In this document: piece after piece, positions 1 to 14,000 of the stretch
Layout: each line of letters opens with the position of its first letter
Numbering within the stretch: the first letter of the stretch is position 1
Source: Sipunculus nudus
Taxonomy: Eukaryota; Annelida; Sipuncula; Golfingiida; Sipunculidae
DNA: 64,000 nt
Direction: 5' to 3'
NCBI GenBank assembly: GCA_026874595.1
Contig: CM049306.1
Coordinates: 55,148,019-55,212,018, forward strand
The notes under the pieces: generated by a model
The model's database searches: none
The model's input: only the letters and a program-made list of their open reading frames with translations
Told to the model about the DNA's origin: nothing
Translations under genes and position numbers: made by a program

Positions 1-3000
1 TAACATTATATTGCCAGTCTAGTAGTAAAACGTGATAAATAGTGTGCTAGAAGGGTCGCGGCTACCGAGTTTCGCTTTATGTCGATTCGTCTGCATCATT
101 CAAGTGCAAGCATAAGAGTGGGCTATCTTCGCGCCCGGCACTCAGGGCCAGCCTAGTACTTTACAGTCACATGACCTATTAATGGGTCATTCCAAATATA
201 GATGAGGGGTGGCAATTATAGGCCTGGTGTCTTACACTCTCTCCCCCTTATATAAAAAAAAGCAGTTTTTTTGTGTTAAATAAAGAAGACACCTTAGCCG
301 TATTACATGCAAAGGCAAATTTTTAAAAGACGCACATTACAGCCTCTAAGTGAAAAAAAACCCAGGGGACAGAATTCCCAGGAAAAACCTAGAGCTTTTA
401 TTGTGCTGGACAAGAGAAGAGTACTTATAGTAGATCACTGTAATATATTATTATGTTACCCCTCCCACAATTTGATATGATGCAAGTTTATTCAAATAAA
501 CACATCAGATGATAACAACATAGAGCAGCATTTAATGCATCCGTAAAACATCAATGTGTGCAAAGTATTTGTACAATGTCAAAAGTGGCTGCACTCTGTC
601 AGCATAGCGCGAAATATAGGACAGTTTTACTCATAAATCTCTGAGTATGTAGCCTTTAAAATGTCTTTCCGTTATAACTTTGCACAAGGTGGCAAGTCAA
701 ATGGCATATTTTTATTTATTGTATTGTTATAATATTTAAATATAAATGTTAGGAGCACTAGTACTGCTGCTAGGCAACATCCACTGTTTCCCCCGTGTTG
801 TAACTTGTAACTGTGCTGAACATACTGGTGTGTGCCGAAGGCATACGTCTTTTTCCTGCAAAGAAATAAAAACCCCGCAGTATCTGTTCCATTTTATCAC
901 ACTATATATATCAAAAATGAAAAACACTGACTTAAAAGTCAATGGGATTTTGTTTTTAATGACTACCGCTTATAGCTTACAGGCATGAATAACTTGACAT
1001 GCTATACTGATCTGGTTAATGTAACACTTATCATATACAGGTTGAATGAAGAATACGGTCAGGTCATAACAATACACTACAAGGGTTTAACGTACTTAAA
1101 TTGAGAGACCAACAGAACAGTTGGTCGAAATATGAATAAAATATTACACTATTTACTCAAATCTTTAATGCGAGAGAATGACCCAGCTAATTACTAGCTA
1201 ACAGGAATATATGGGTTACCTTTCTTAAATTAACAGTCTGTTTCAATAGATTTAATTGCTTACATTTAATGTTAAATCCAGTAATGTAAAATGTGTACTA
1301 CTGGAAATAGAAATGAGCTGTTAATTTTTATTGTCATATGTTGTTCAAATTATCAGACTGTGTACAGGGTGATTAATGGTATCCACAAATATTATAATAT
1401 GTTTCCTGTTTTGTAAATTCCACCTTAAACTCACTTGACAGTCACCAAACATGCATAATTCTCAGCATGAGTTAACTTATCTGGGATTACTGGACTTTAT
1501 CAGTCTTTCCTGACACTTGAAAGGTGTACAAAACTACTGCTCCTGAAAAGCGTTTTTACAGCTGCCTGCTTATTCAACAGAAATATGACATAAGGCAAGG
1601 TGCTTGTTAGATATCAGACGTTATATATACAGGATTATAAAGAGTGAATTGTGTACCACTGATATAAAGGATGGCGATTATGAGTGTTTGGGGTCAGAAA
1701 GGCTGATGGCAGTGGGTGTTACCTCATCTGATACCAGTATGTAGTCTCGACAAATATGCCTGAATTTGTGACTTGTATTTTCTCATTGTGCAATATACAT
1801 GTGACTGGGCATGGGATAGATTTCTCAATATAGCTAGTTACCAACTTTACAAATTTCTCTTTCAGTTGCCCTAAGTGTTAAAGAGGAACAGAAATATTTT
1901 TCGCATTTGATCTCAGAGACAAAAAGGTACGGTAATTTAATATATATTATCCAGGGTGGAGCACCCTTTATATGTCTAGTTTGTTATGTATTACTTAAGG
2001 GTTTTCATTAAAAGTTTAGAAGATTGATTTAAACTGCACAAAAAATACCCATTTTGATTTAGATATAAAGAACACTGTCCTCGGGACTAAAACAGCAAAT
2101 TCTCTACTTGCACATGGTATTAAATTAGAAGTAATCCATTTGAGCCCTAGTGTTATACAATTTATTTTGGTATTTATGAATTTCTATGTTTATATTTTTT
2201 TATCTATTTTAATTTCATAGGCTTTGCTTTTAATCTGTAGATTATATTCATTTTAAAATGAGAAATTACTGGTTTAATTTGTTTTATAATCAAATGCTAT
2301 TTGTTTACTTATAAATATGACCTGAAGCCTTTAAATAACTGTGGAATGTATCTATTTTATATTTTTATTTATATTATGCTCTCTACTAAGCCTTCCCCTA
2401 TGGGTTAAGTGAATGAAATTGTTGTCTGCTTGGCCCTTTAACATGTGAGCAAAGTGAATATCAGATGAAACATGTCACTCATTGCTGCCCCTAATAGTGA
2501 ATGACAAAAAATTCACAGACGGTCACATTCATGACTTTTTACAGGGTCAGTATATATGTAGTTATTCAGATTCGAGTGTGCACACTCTAAGTGGTTTCCT
2601 TGGATGTGTTTTTTTTTTTTTTTTCTAAGATAAATAAGTTTATTTTTTAGGCGTATGTGCTTGCATCTTTAAAACGTTACAAATTCTAGGATCTTGTTCA
2701 GACACCATATTTAACCATTGAAACCAGCCTAATAGGTCTACCAAAGATATACAAAAATGAAGAATGATATCATTATCTTTACACTTTATTATATGCTTAC
2801 TTTAACATTCACTTTTTTAATAATTGATGTAGGGATTAACAATGAGAAATATTTTTAAAACAATAATTTGCTCAGTTTGTCGTGTTTTATGTCAACTTTT
2901 GACTAACGGGTTTGGACTTCATCACCATATCTGTATGTGTGTATGTGTGTCACTATATCAGAATAGTTAATAAATGAACAATTTCCTGTCCCCTTATATA

Positions 3001-4359
3001 ACATGAAAGGTCTGCATTGTCAAAAATAGAATTTATAGAACCTATACAATATAAAAATACAACAGCCTTTAAATCTCAACATTTACACAAACTTAACACC
3101 CTCCTCTATCTCTATTCAATTTGTTCATGCTGACTTATACCCTGTACTATTTAGGGAGACACTGGAAGGAAAATATTAATTTCGCGTTTTCTACATTTAA
3201 TGTACATCAAAATATTGGTAGTATATACCAGTGTTCATGAGTACAATAATCTAGTACGTTTTCTAACAATATAGGCCTACCTCTAGGCCAGTCATTTACT
3301 CAACACTTGTGTCATTCTTTACCACAAGCACACTGGTTGCCCCATGGCACAGTTTTTCGTATTTTTTTTTTTAGTTGTACAGCCAGTCTCGTTTGAGCGC
3401 TATTGGAAGACTTTCAAACTGTCGCAGCAGGCTACAACAGGTTTCGCCTAATGTCGACCTATGTTTTTACATTTCCAGGTTTCGGTGGCTATCTTTAGCC
3501 TTGCTTTAGGTCATTTCTCATGCCATTGATCTACAGCAGTTTCATATTCAGCCTCACATGGCAATTTCTCTTGCTAATATTTCCAGCCGACAGGGGCATT
3601 ATAGATATGTACTAAAGCATATATATTGTTCTCTCTGACGCTAACTTGACGCTAATACTGCTACACTGCTGGGGCGTATAGTCCAGTCATTTTATGGAAA
3701 AAAGAGGCTCGACCCGTCACAAATTGCAACAGAATTTATTTTTCATAAATCCCTGGATAAACATACTAAAGGTCTAAAAAATGGTATGAGTGGAACAGTC
3801 CCTAAATTGCATATATCGAAAATGGCCGCCAGGCCTTATTGTTGATCCATAATGATGACTCTTTAGCGTTTACAGTTCGTAATTATTGAACATAGAGAAT
3901 TCTAACTTAATATCCTGAGCGGCTCTAGGCAGGCCTCTTCGGAAACCCGAAATTAGGTCATGGTGGCCTATAGTCCTTGAGTTTTTTGGGAAAAAATCAT
4001 GATTTACAGCACCCCGGAAGTCAGACAAATATGTTGTGTTTTGTGTTAACCTTTTAGTATGTGGTTAAACGACGCCCAGGTCTATAAATGCGATCAGGAT
4101 CCTAGCATGAACATAATACCCACCTGTGAACATTTGCATTGAAAGATTTATATTTACATCAATTTATATGTAGAACGTGAAAGAGAATATCATTAATTAT
4201 TCCAATAAAACCATATTTTGGGGGAAAATCCATAAATCGATTCATTTGTATGAATTTTACTCGAAATACACCAGATCACTCCAACCAAGGTAATGCTGAA
4301 ATTGTAAATACATGGGGTCAATATAGGGGGGGGGGTATATAAGGAAGAGGCACCTTAAG

Positions 4360-4990
4360 TCACAAATAAATAACATTTTTACTATCCTTGACGTTCTTAA
4401 CTCACATATGCTGTCATGGCAACGGGCCAAACCAACCTTCAGATTAATGGCAAACAAGCAGACTCTGATAGCTGAGGACCAGTAGCTATAAAAAAAATTT
4501 GCCTAAATGGGAAGGAGGTCAATGCCTACCCAGGGGCTGTGTGGTCTATCCCTACTTTGTAAGTCTTTCATTTCTATGATGATTTTCTGCCATAACGTTG
4601 TTATAAGAACTGCCATGACTTTGCATGACTCTGTCTTTAAATGACCTAGATTTTGATGTTACCTACCCTGGCAGCTTCAACATGTAAACTTTAACAAGAA
4701 ATTTATGTTTTTTGGTAAAGTTACAAATAAATAACTTTTTTTAACTTAAACATTTCATAAGTATGTTGACAGAACCACCAGCAGATATAAGCTTGGTATG
4801 CAAGCACATTCTGATACCTGAGGTTCCTGACTAACTAGAAAATGTGGTGACAGTTCCTGCTTAAAGTGGAGGTGGTCCATGCTGGCCCTGAGCTTATATG
4901 GTCTATCCGTATTTTGTATATCTATTGTGTCTATGATAAATTTTCTGTCATTACGTTGTCATGACAACGGCTATGATTTTGGGTGACCGT
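4360..4990. repeat. Diverged tandem duplication, two ~280-bp copies
   Basis: The stretches 4,360-4,640 and 4,722-4,990 match in order. Both open with ACAAATAAATAAC, then share a 'tctgata..ctgagg' block, a 'gtggtctatcc' block, 'tctatgat' and 'ttctg(c/t)cat(a/t)acgttgt'. Indels and substitutions show the duplication is old. No coding frame is conserved between the copies, so I read it as a duplicated non-coding repeat. Confidence 0.6.
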
Positions 4991-6289
4991 GACTTCAATG
5001 ATAAATGTAAATGTTTTTAACCAATGATATATTATTTCTATATAAGGCCATGAAAGACACAAGATCTAAAAAGGTTGAATCAGTCTAACAAAAGTTGTCG
5101 CATATTACTAACAATATTACAATGTGTATTTTTATTGACTCGTACAATCGCCGAAGCGCATGACAACTTATACTTGCAAACAAGGGGTATGCAAAGGTTC
5201 ATATGAACTTTATGTAAATAAACATTCAGAAACAGCTGTTTTGAAATGTCGCGGTTTCTATCCGTTTAGTGGTAACCAAAAGCCACATATATCCAAGCTT
5301 TTCTACATAATAATGTTACACCTGTTTTTTTTTTCAACTTTTACTATACCTTCCTTGAAATGGCCCGATTTATATCCGTTTAGTGTTGACCCAAAACCTG
5401 CTCATACCGTAGACTTGAAAATCCCCACTTTCAACGGCACCTGTTGGTTGACGTGTGACACCTTTCAAACGCACGTAGCAATAAAATCTTATTATTTTCT
5501 TGCTGGTTATATACAGTTATTATCATATTCATTCAACTGTTTTGTTAACATCATCTAACAATTTGAATAATGTTTTGTAACGAGAGCTTTTGTCTATGTT
5601 CGTGACATGTGATACAACCAGGCATAAAATATACTATATAGCCCATACATAAAAATAAAATGAACGGAAATTTAATAATTTTTGTAAAACATTTTAAATT
5701 TTGACATGAGCAGGTCATATTTTTTTAATGTCATGACAACTGTGTGTTGTGGGTATCAAGTTCTGCCTTAAAATTTTCAGGATTTGTTGTGCATGATAAT
5801 TTTGATGAGCAAGACTCAAAGAATCAATGAAATATATATTTGTCTGCATTTTTCATGCATGTAACTGATACTCCATTTATAGCACAACAGTACGTCTGGT
5901 TATTTCCTTACAAATGGACTTCTTCATGTTTAATGAATAAACGGCAAACAAACATTTTCTCTCCTTGAGTTGCCTTTTCACATGCAGACGAAGCATGGAC
6001 TGATGGGCTTTATAGCATGGATGATCAGCGACCTTTCAATTAAAGCATTAATTTCAGGCATATTAACCCCCTTATAGCAACCTTTCATTATATACTTGCC
6101 CAGTCCATGAAATTGGTTAAGGCTTAATAGTTGTTTCTGACAGAGAAATCAAACGTTCCCGCGTTGCATCACACTTAGCATCAGTACCGCCACCTTGCGG
6201 CAACTCATATAACTAATTTACCACTCTCTGACCCTCTTGTAAGACTGTGCCTAAAATTTTCTCAGGTCATTGCATTAACATCACATGTG

Positions 6290-6336
6290 TTACGTACGGA
6301 CCGATGAACGGACGGACGGAGAGACGGACGGACGCT
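6290..6336. repeat. GGAC-rich simple repeat
   Basis: Imperfect GGAC tetranucleotide repeat (ggaccgatgaacggacggacggagag...). Its complement, GTCC, recurs near 15,157-15,190 and inside the element-B copies at 50.4 and 58.5 kb. Confidence 0.7.
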
Positions 6337-6404
6337 TGCCATTTCTATTTCCCCTGCCGACGGCGTCTTCAGCGACGGCGGGTGACAATTATTATCATTT
6401 TGCC

Positions 6405-7160
6405 TCAGGGCCCCTTCAGTACTATTGTTATCAAGGGGCCTCAGACCACCTACGGAACTATTATTCTCTTCGCGCCTCAGGCCCCTGCAGACCTCTTTTT
6501 ATTCTCATGAGGGCCTCAGAAACCTATCCATACCATTGTTTAGTCATAGATGTAGAACTGAAGAGGCCCTGAGGCCTGTCAGATATGGGTCTCCACTCTT
6601 CACCTCGAGAGATATATGCAACCCAATACTAGATTTAATACTGAATTTAAAAGGAATCCTTGGAACTGAGACCTGTGATAACTGTCCCCAGAGATATGTG
6701 CATACTCAAGTTAAATATTACATGGAGCTCTAAAGAGGGGACCTCAGGCCCTACAAACTTTCTGTTATATAACCAAGGGGCTTCAGTCCCACTATAGACC
6801 TTCAATAGTAATAGGAATGTAGGGGGCCTAAGGCCAAGTAATAATAATAATAATAATAATAGTTATAGTAATAATAATAATAATAATATAAATAATAATT
6901 ATAATTAAAATAAAAGTAATACTGAGGTCCCATTAAGGTCCCGTGATGATGTCTATAGTGGGACTGATATATTGGGAATGATATTAATTGTTCTAGCATT
7001 TGAAAAGGTCATGCAGCATCTTCATGGATGTTTTTTCAATGGGCCGAGCTGGATATATATGCATAGTAAATATGTAAGTTATTTTAATCATGGGGGCCTG
7101 AGGCTCCACAGATATAAACATGAACACCAGTGCTTCAGGCCTAAGGCCCCCTACAGATCT
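6405..7160. repeat. Cluster of GGCCT(N)AGGCC-type palindromes
   Basis: About ten imperfect copies of a short palindrome of the form GGGGCCTNAGGCCCC lie at roughly 6,410, 6,437, 6,473, 6,512, 6,563, 6,738, 6,778, 6,826, 7,092 and 7,135. They are separated by unrelated AT-rich DNA that includes an AAT-type microsatellite (6,838-6,900). Spacing is irregular, so this is not a simple satellite. Open frames crossing it share no known domain. Confidence 0.55.
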
Positions 7161-7700
7161 GTTATATTTATTTGCATACAAATGTTTTAGTGTTTATTAA
7201 TAATAAAATGGGGAATATTAAATATAAAAGCATCTTGGGTTTGATCATCTTTCAGGGGGGATATTGTGAACAGTTTCATTAGAAGTAAGTAACTATTGTG
7301 TCCCCTTTTCTGTCCAGGATATGTAAATGAGAAGTAATTTTATATTGTTAGAAAATGATCCATTCCAATTCCAATCTCCAGCTGTAAATCCTTTAAAAAT
7401 CATAAAGATTAAACTATCAGCAGAATAATCTCTTTACTCTTGGTGATGTAACATTTTATTGTTTGAGGCCATTTAATATGATAGAGGAATATTAATGTTT
7501 TAAAAATACAACTTATCATTAGTTTATCAAGCGCAACTTTTGAAATTAAATTGATGAAGTAAATAATTTTGAACAATAATATTTGCATACAAAGAATAAT
7601 TAAATTTAAATTGCTGCAAACGGCAAACGCTCAATAGCCTTCATTCCTTGGCTTTATATCACTTTCTAATGTGATAAGATAATATAATATATCGATTTTT

Positions 7701-7807
<107 letters not shown>

Positions 7808-9334
7808 AGAGCATGACATACAATAGTATTTCGGTTGACTGGCTTGCTTAATGAAACACATTAAACAAGAAATAATAAAATAAAATTGTGTATGATAAAA
7901 GACATGTGACTAAAAATATTTGACTAGGTTCTTGTGCAAGTGATATATTTAATAGCCGAACTGCTTACGCGTATGCTTGAGTTCTTCTGGAGTTGTCTGT
8001 GAGCGGCCTATAGCGAACCCCCGATTTCATATTTTTAAACAAATAACGTGAAAGAAACGAGGACTTTTTAGAATCTTATACATGTAAATCAATACTGCTT
8101 TTATTTCAAAAGAAATATGTACATAAACCATTTGTTTTGAGGTATAAATGTTCCAGGTAAGGTTTTTTAATTGTATTGGTTTGCTTCATCCAAAAGGTTA
8201 GAAGTGAATTATGATGAATTTTTCTTATAGGGGTTGAGTAACATCCAAAGAGTTATCAGTTAACCTTTAGAGGTTATCTGGATCACCATAAAATATTTTT
8301 TTAAGATTCTTTAAAATTGTTAGATCCCAGCAGCAGGGCACAGCCTGGTATTAGGGACCTGGTTGGGATTTTAATTCCGAAAGAATTGCAAACTTGTGAA
8401 CCAAGCTTGTTCTAGTTAACTGTGATACATATTTTTCCTATGTAGCACATACCAAAGAATGCTTAGGATTCTGACAGAGGTATGTATGTGGTCTCTCCCT
8501 ACAATCTAGTTTGTTTAGACCACAATCAAACACAAGCAAATATGATTCCAAACCATAATCATAATATGACAGGTTATTATTAAGAGAATTAAATTGTATT
8601 AATCAACAGTTTCTTGATACTCTTAAGAACCACTGACAAATTAAAATCTGTGATTTTTTTTGTAAATACACTGAAATACACATAAAATATTAAATATTAA
8701 CACTATTCAAAACAACAAAATTTAATGGTTGTGGTTAATTCTTCAGTTACAAATGTCAAATTGAAAAAAAATAAAAATAAAAATTCAGGTTTTTTTCTTT
8801 TTCACACATTTTATTTCACAGTTTAATTAACAACTTAATCAGGAGATCTGTATACTTTTGCAAACAGTCTTAAACATATACCATTCGCCTGAAGGCTTTG
8901 ACACTGCTTTTGTTAAAATGAACAAACAATCACATCTATTGACAGCAATCATAGGCTATATTAGGGTCCTTTTCATTCATTGTAGTTACACATCAGAAAG
9001 TACACCTTAGAAAGGTAATTCTCAGCTATGAAGCAACAACTGTGTATATATTTTATACAAACAATTTTTGTATAATCAACCAAGATCTCCGTTAGATCGA
9101 CTAAAGGTCGCATTCTGTATTAGGCGCCAGTAATATACCGGTATATACTGTACGTATCGTTCTGGGTACTTTGCATATCTGTATAGAAGTAAAGAATCTG
9201 CATTTTATAACTGAGCATTGGTACAGTCGCAGCTAATATTATTGTGTATGCAAGAGCAATCAAACACAGTCCTGATTCATTATTACCGTGTGAAAAACTA
9301 ATCCCCTTTTTGTGCCTCATTAGTGATTTTGGGT

Positions 9335-9405
9335 GTTCAGTAGCCGCCGACGGCGACGTTACAGTATTTATTCTACGGCTTTGAGTGAATTCGCCAGTCA
9401 CTGCA
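9335..9405. repeat. Short interspersed repeat, copy 1 (partner at 13.57 kb)
   Basis: The core 'agccgc(c/t)gacggcg(a/t)cg' followed by 'acagt.ttta' and 'cgccagt' also occurs at 13,568-13,612 in the same order. A related core (gccgacggcgtcttc) occurs near 6,356. The copies share only about 45 bp. Family unknown. Confidence 0.4.
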
Positions 9406-10109
9406 AAAAAAAAACAAATAAGCGGTCCTATATTATGCACTTTTCAGCTGGTGTTACTGTGCTGGAGGCCCAAGCCCTGTTCAAGTACAACCATCGCTCT
9501 ACCAGTTCACAGTCGCTCGAATCCTTATTTCAGGGGGAAATAGGTTGAAATGCATCATCTGAGCACTTCTGTAGGAATAACACCTCACGTCTCCACTAAG
9601 ACAGGATTATTTACTCATATAGTGCACAGTTAGTTGATTAAAACCACAACCGCAAATAAGGATCCAAGCGACTCGAGGCCTAACAGAGGGCATGCACCCG
9701 GGCAGGCGTTAGCCCACATCGGAAGATACGAGACTGCGGCCCCAGCCTGCATGGAACTGATCAATAGGGAAGCATTTCAATCTGTTAACGCGATATGAGT
9801 GTATCTAGGTTAACCGTTTTGCGGTCCATTTCACACGAAAAGCAATCCGGCGAGAAAATAGTGCAGCCCCCGGGCATGGCCTGCTAGCTTAAATACACCG
9901 AGTCTGAGGACCCTGCATGACCGGGCCTAAACCACTTGTTTGCTGTGTTTAAGGACGGGTTCAAACGCTGGCCTGGTAACAGTATAGTCAATCAGCGTGG
10001 TTTTCTGAGGATTATATCAGTCCACAAGCAACACGTGGCCAGCACCAAGATGAGAGACAACAGTTAATAAATATCCGGGTTAGTCACCTGATAAATCCAT
10101 CAGTTTTTT

Positions 10110-10120
10110 CTGATATAAGT
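10110..10120 (+). promoter_or_regulatory. Possible TATA-like element of the cGAS-like gene
   Basis: GATATAAGT lies about 85 bp upstream of the first ATG of the cGAS-like gene, a plausible distance for a short 5' UTR. No other core promoter motif is clear and an upstream untranslated exon cannot be excluded. This is a sequence match only. Confidence 0.25.
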
Positions 10121-10199
10121 TATTGTACACGTTCGCACATCGGCAGTCAGGCGCATTTACACTGCAAAGATTACCGGCCTTGACACCCCTACTTGTACA

Positions 10200-11075
10200 A
10201 TGGCTAATAACAATGATGTCGATGCGCCTAAGCCCCCTGCTTCCAATATCATTTTCACGTCAAAAGAGGAATACACGAATGAATACACTAATCGTGCTGG
10301 CGACAGTTATTACCAAGCTCCCGGAAAAGGCAAGGCCTTCCTCAGAAGATTACTGAAATACGTAGCTGAAGTTAAGGCTGGCGATATAGAAGAAATTGGA
10401 GCTGACAGGGGAGAAATCATTAAGCAGACATTTCAAATGCATGACGTGAGGGACCATCGGTTTGAAGGAGGAACATTAGAAAAATGTGGCAGTTTTTACG
10501 AAGGGACCAAAGTCCGTGAAGCAGACGAGTTTGACTTCCTGTACGTGCTGAAGTCGCTGAGTGAGAAGAACTTCCGACTGATACCCCAAACTCCGCCAAT
10601 TACCAAACCACCGAAAAACCCCGAACTGAAGCCAAGGTCATATTACTCTCTGGCGTTTGAAGAAGTTCCAGATCAATGGAAGGATTGTGTGGATGGAAAC
10701 AGCGAAACAGGGGACATCGTTTTAAATCCCTTAAAAGTACAGAAACAGTTTAAAACGTTCCTGTGTCAAAAATGCGGCCAAGATGGTGGGCATGTTGACG
10801 CCGACCTTTGCGGCCCGGCAGTTACGTTTTATCTGATGGAAGACCTCGGAAAAAAGAAAGACCCGATCAAGGTGGATATAACGCTGGCAATAGCCTGGGA
10901 TGTATCTGCCAAACCTCTGTTTCGGGAAGAACCTGTGGCCAATCAACAAGATAATAAGATCCATTTTGTGGCAGCCGGGGACTTCTGGAAAAAGTCGTAT
11001 ACTTTGTTGGAAACCAGTGACATGAGGAAATATAGAGGACAACTAGGGAAGGCCAGGTGTATCAAAGCTGTCAAG
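10200..11075 (+). CDS. cGAS-like gene exon 1: nucleotidyltransferase core (residues 1-292)
   Basis: Starts at the first in-frame ATG (MANNNDVDAPKPPASN). A helix-rich stretch (FLRRLLKYVAEVKAGDIEEI) precedes the GS...EFD active-site strand, as in cGAS-like folds. Residues C189, C192, H198 and C204 form a compact CxxC-H-C pattern just before the third catalytic acid (D226). In vertebrate cGAS the zinc ribbon lies after this acid, so zinc binding here would be different and is only a possibility. The exon ends AAG|gtaaag in phase 0. If the donor is not used, an in-frame TAA follows ten bases into the intron. Confidence 0.9.
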
Positions 11076-14000
11076 GTAAAGTTATAAAATTTCTTTTTGT
11101 CCATTCATAAAGATATTGCTTACAAAAATGGCACAGAGAAGCGCATACCTCCGCCAAGGCAAAAACAAAAAATCTTTTGGATCCGCTCCCTTATCTGGAT
11201 CCGCAAACTTCACGCAATGGCCCCTTACCTGGCCAATGCTCCCCTGAAAATATTGCATGGAAAGTAATTCTTGCACAGATATGCTAACAGACGAAGAAAG
11301 ACACCAACGAGCAAACACACACGAATGAAAGCATATCCTCCTTCTCAAGGGAACGGACAAACACGGATAATAACATTAGGTGATTAGCGGAGGTAATAAA
11401 GTGATAATGTAGGGATAAATATATACACAATATTCTGTTTAATTAGCTACCTGGACATCATACCGCCATTTTCAAACTAACATTAGCATTCTAGGCAAAA
11501 CCACGTAAATGCATCTGGTTGTTTTCATCGCTGTCGTTATGTCAGTTGGTGTGCAAAGTCTATAGAAACATAACAGGGGTTTTGTTAATATAATTACAAA
11601 CATGAATCATGTCATACCGACAAAGTTATGATCGAAATACATTTTGGACATATTTTATTACCTTGATTCTGATGACCTTGATATCGACTATGACTTTGAC
11701 CAAAGTAATTCCTGCAAAACTGTGGCCTGTAGAATGTTATATATAATGCGCAAGAAAAGACAAGAAGGCGAAATTGAGGACAACTGACAAACAGACAGAC
11801 ATACAGACAAAGTGACACGTCTGAGATAACAGATGACCAGGCCAAACTTCCGCGCAAGGTGAAGAGGAGCATAATTAGCTATAGTTTATTTAGGTAAGGT
11901 TTATAGTTTTGGAGATACGGCCAAAAAATGATATGTTGAAGTGTTTCAAGTGCATTTCTCACTAGCGGCTATTTTCCGAAAATAAAAAATTCTTTTTGAG
12001 ATATTAGTGTAAGAAATAAGATTAACCAGTTCCAAAGGATTCCCGCAAAACTGTGGCCTGTAGAATTGTCATTGTAAGACGCAAGAACCAGCGAGCAGCC
12101 GAATTTGAGGACTTTTGATAATCAGACAGACATACTGACAAAGTGACACAAGGTTGAGACCAGTCGACTAAACCAAGATCTTCAACGACAAATCAACAAT
12201 GCAATGGTAATAAAAATATCTACAACCATCTGTTCCATACTGTTGTTACAGTGCGCAAGATGCCTTACGTGCTTTGCACTGTGTTTGGCACAGTATGGTA
12301 TTTTAAATATGCATAAAGGACCGATTGTTCTTTTTACTCGGCTAGAACATTTATCTCGTATTGGATTTCTATTCACTTATAAAACATAGTCAGGCCACAC
12401 ACACAAACTATGTTCTACGGACACCATACAGAAGCGGATCAAGCGAAGGGGTCCCGGGGGTCCGGAACCCCTCTTTTTTATCCGCTGCAAGCTTGTTTTA
12501 AGGGTTCTAGACAAAATTATGCGGCCCCCCTTTTCCGGACCTGGTGAAATTTTTTTAGGTTTTTCATTTGTCCTCATTTGTTGAACCCCCCCCCCCCCCC
12601 CCCCGCTTTCCTAAATCCTGGATCCGCCCCTGCAATACCAGTCACAATATTTGCAATCTTATGATAAACACAATTATCTGTCTAATGTTTTACCTCTAAA
12701 TAATGTTTTGAGGAATTTGTGCCATAGTACATTATTAGAAACATTATCAAGGACCTGGTATTTATTTGCTTAAAAAAATAGATTCAAGAAAAACTGGAGC
12801 GGCGAATAAGTGGAACAGTTATTTTTTGTATGTGTGGGCTTCCTGAAACCAGAAATATAATCTTCACCGTTCACATGGATCAGCAAGGTGTATCCGAATT
12901 AAGCCATTGCTTCAAAGTTCGTGTGTGTATGCGAGATATTTAAAAAGTCAGTTAACCCTCAACCTGACATGAAGTAGGCTGACATAGCCCTATATGAATT
13001 TACAAATATTTTCGTTATTTTTTACATTGCCTCTAGGCCTACATAAATTATACTTTCTAACAACACCTTCCACCTTCCGTTTTAATTCAGCATATTGGTA
13101 AATCCCTCTGTTTGTTGAATCTCTGACCGCATGAATGCAACCATGGCGCGAACGGGTCACTGGACATTGAGCCAACTTACAAAAAAAATTACTCGTTACC
13201 AAAGTGACGGATTTTCAGTTTGGTTTATAAGGATCCTTTTGTGTTAAGTCATCACACAAAACCTAAAGTTAAGATTATCGGCTGTTTAGCGAGGTCAATG
13301 CAATATGACGGATGGCCATATATTCCGCCGTATGGCGTGTATCACGACTCAAATTAGCCTTAAAAATGCGTTCTGAGTCGTTTATTCACGACTGCTGGGA
13401 GTGGGGCGTATGCGAAGGAATGACCTCCGCCAGTTTAACATGAACATTTCAAAGTATTCCCAGAGGAATGTGCGTCACGGACCACCATCAAAAGTCAAAG
13501 GTCAGATCTCCGAGCTTTAAAGTCAATAAAACCAATGAATAAATGTGATCCTGGGTCGGGTTAAAAGTAGCCGCTGACGGCGTCGCAACAGTTTTTAAAT
13601 CGCCAGTGTTACGGAACCTAATAACAACAGATCGTGTAATCGTGAAGAGCATAAATTTTGTTACGGAGATAAAAAAAATCAGATTCCGCAACACTAAGCA
13701 GCGTCATATGTCTATATGGGGAATGAATAAAGAAGTCAGTGTTTTTTTTTTTTAACAAATAATTATAATTTATTCTTAGAATAATCCTAACATTACAATA
13801 CACTAAATCAATACAATTACACAGTATAAAAATAATAAAAATGTACATCACCAGAGTGTCCGGATCCTTGGCTTTGATTTCTGGATACCACCACTGTCAC
13901 AGCTCAACAAGAGTCCTTAACATAAATAATCCAGATGAACAGTCCATGTAAATCTTCTCAGAGGATTGTCCGATTTAATCTCGAAAACAATATGTTGTAA

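Noticed and set aside
746-988. Plus-strand 80-codon frame with a hydrophobic start, as a secreted peptide
   Set aside because: No upstream promoter, no conserved cysteine pattern that I recognise, and an equally open frame on the opposite strand.
5160-5558. 132-codon plus-strand open frame with a repeated YPFS motif
   Set aside because: Low-complexity aromatic composition, no recognisable domain, no promoter or splice context. The repeat is a short DNA duplication.
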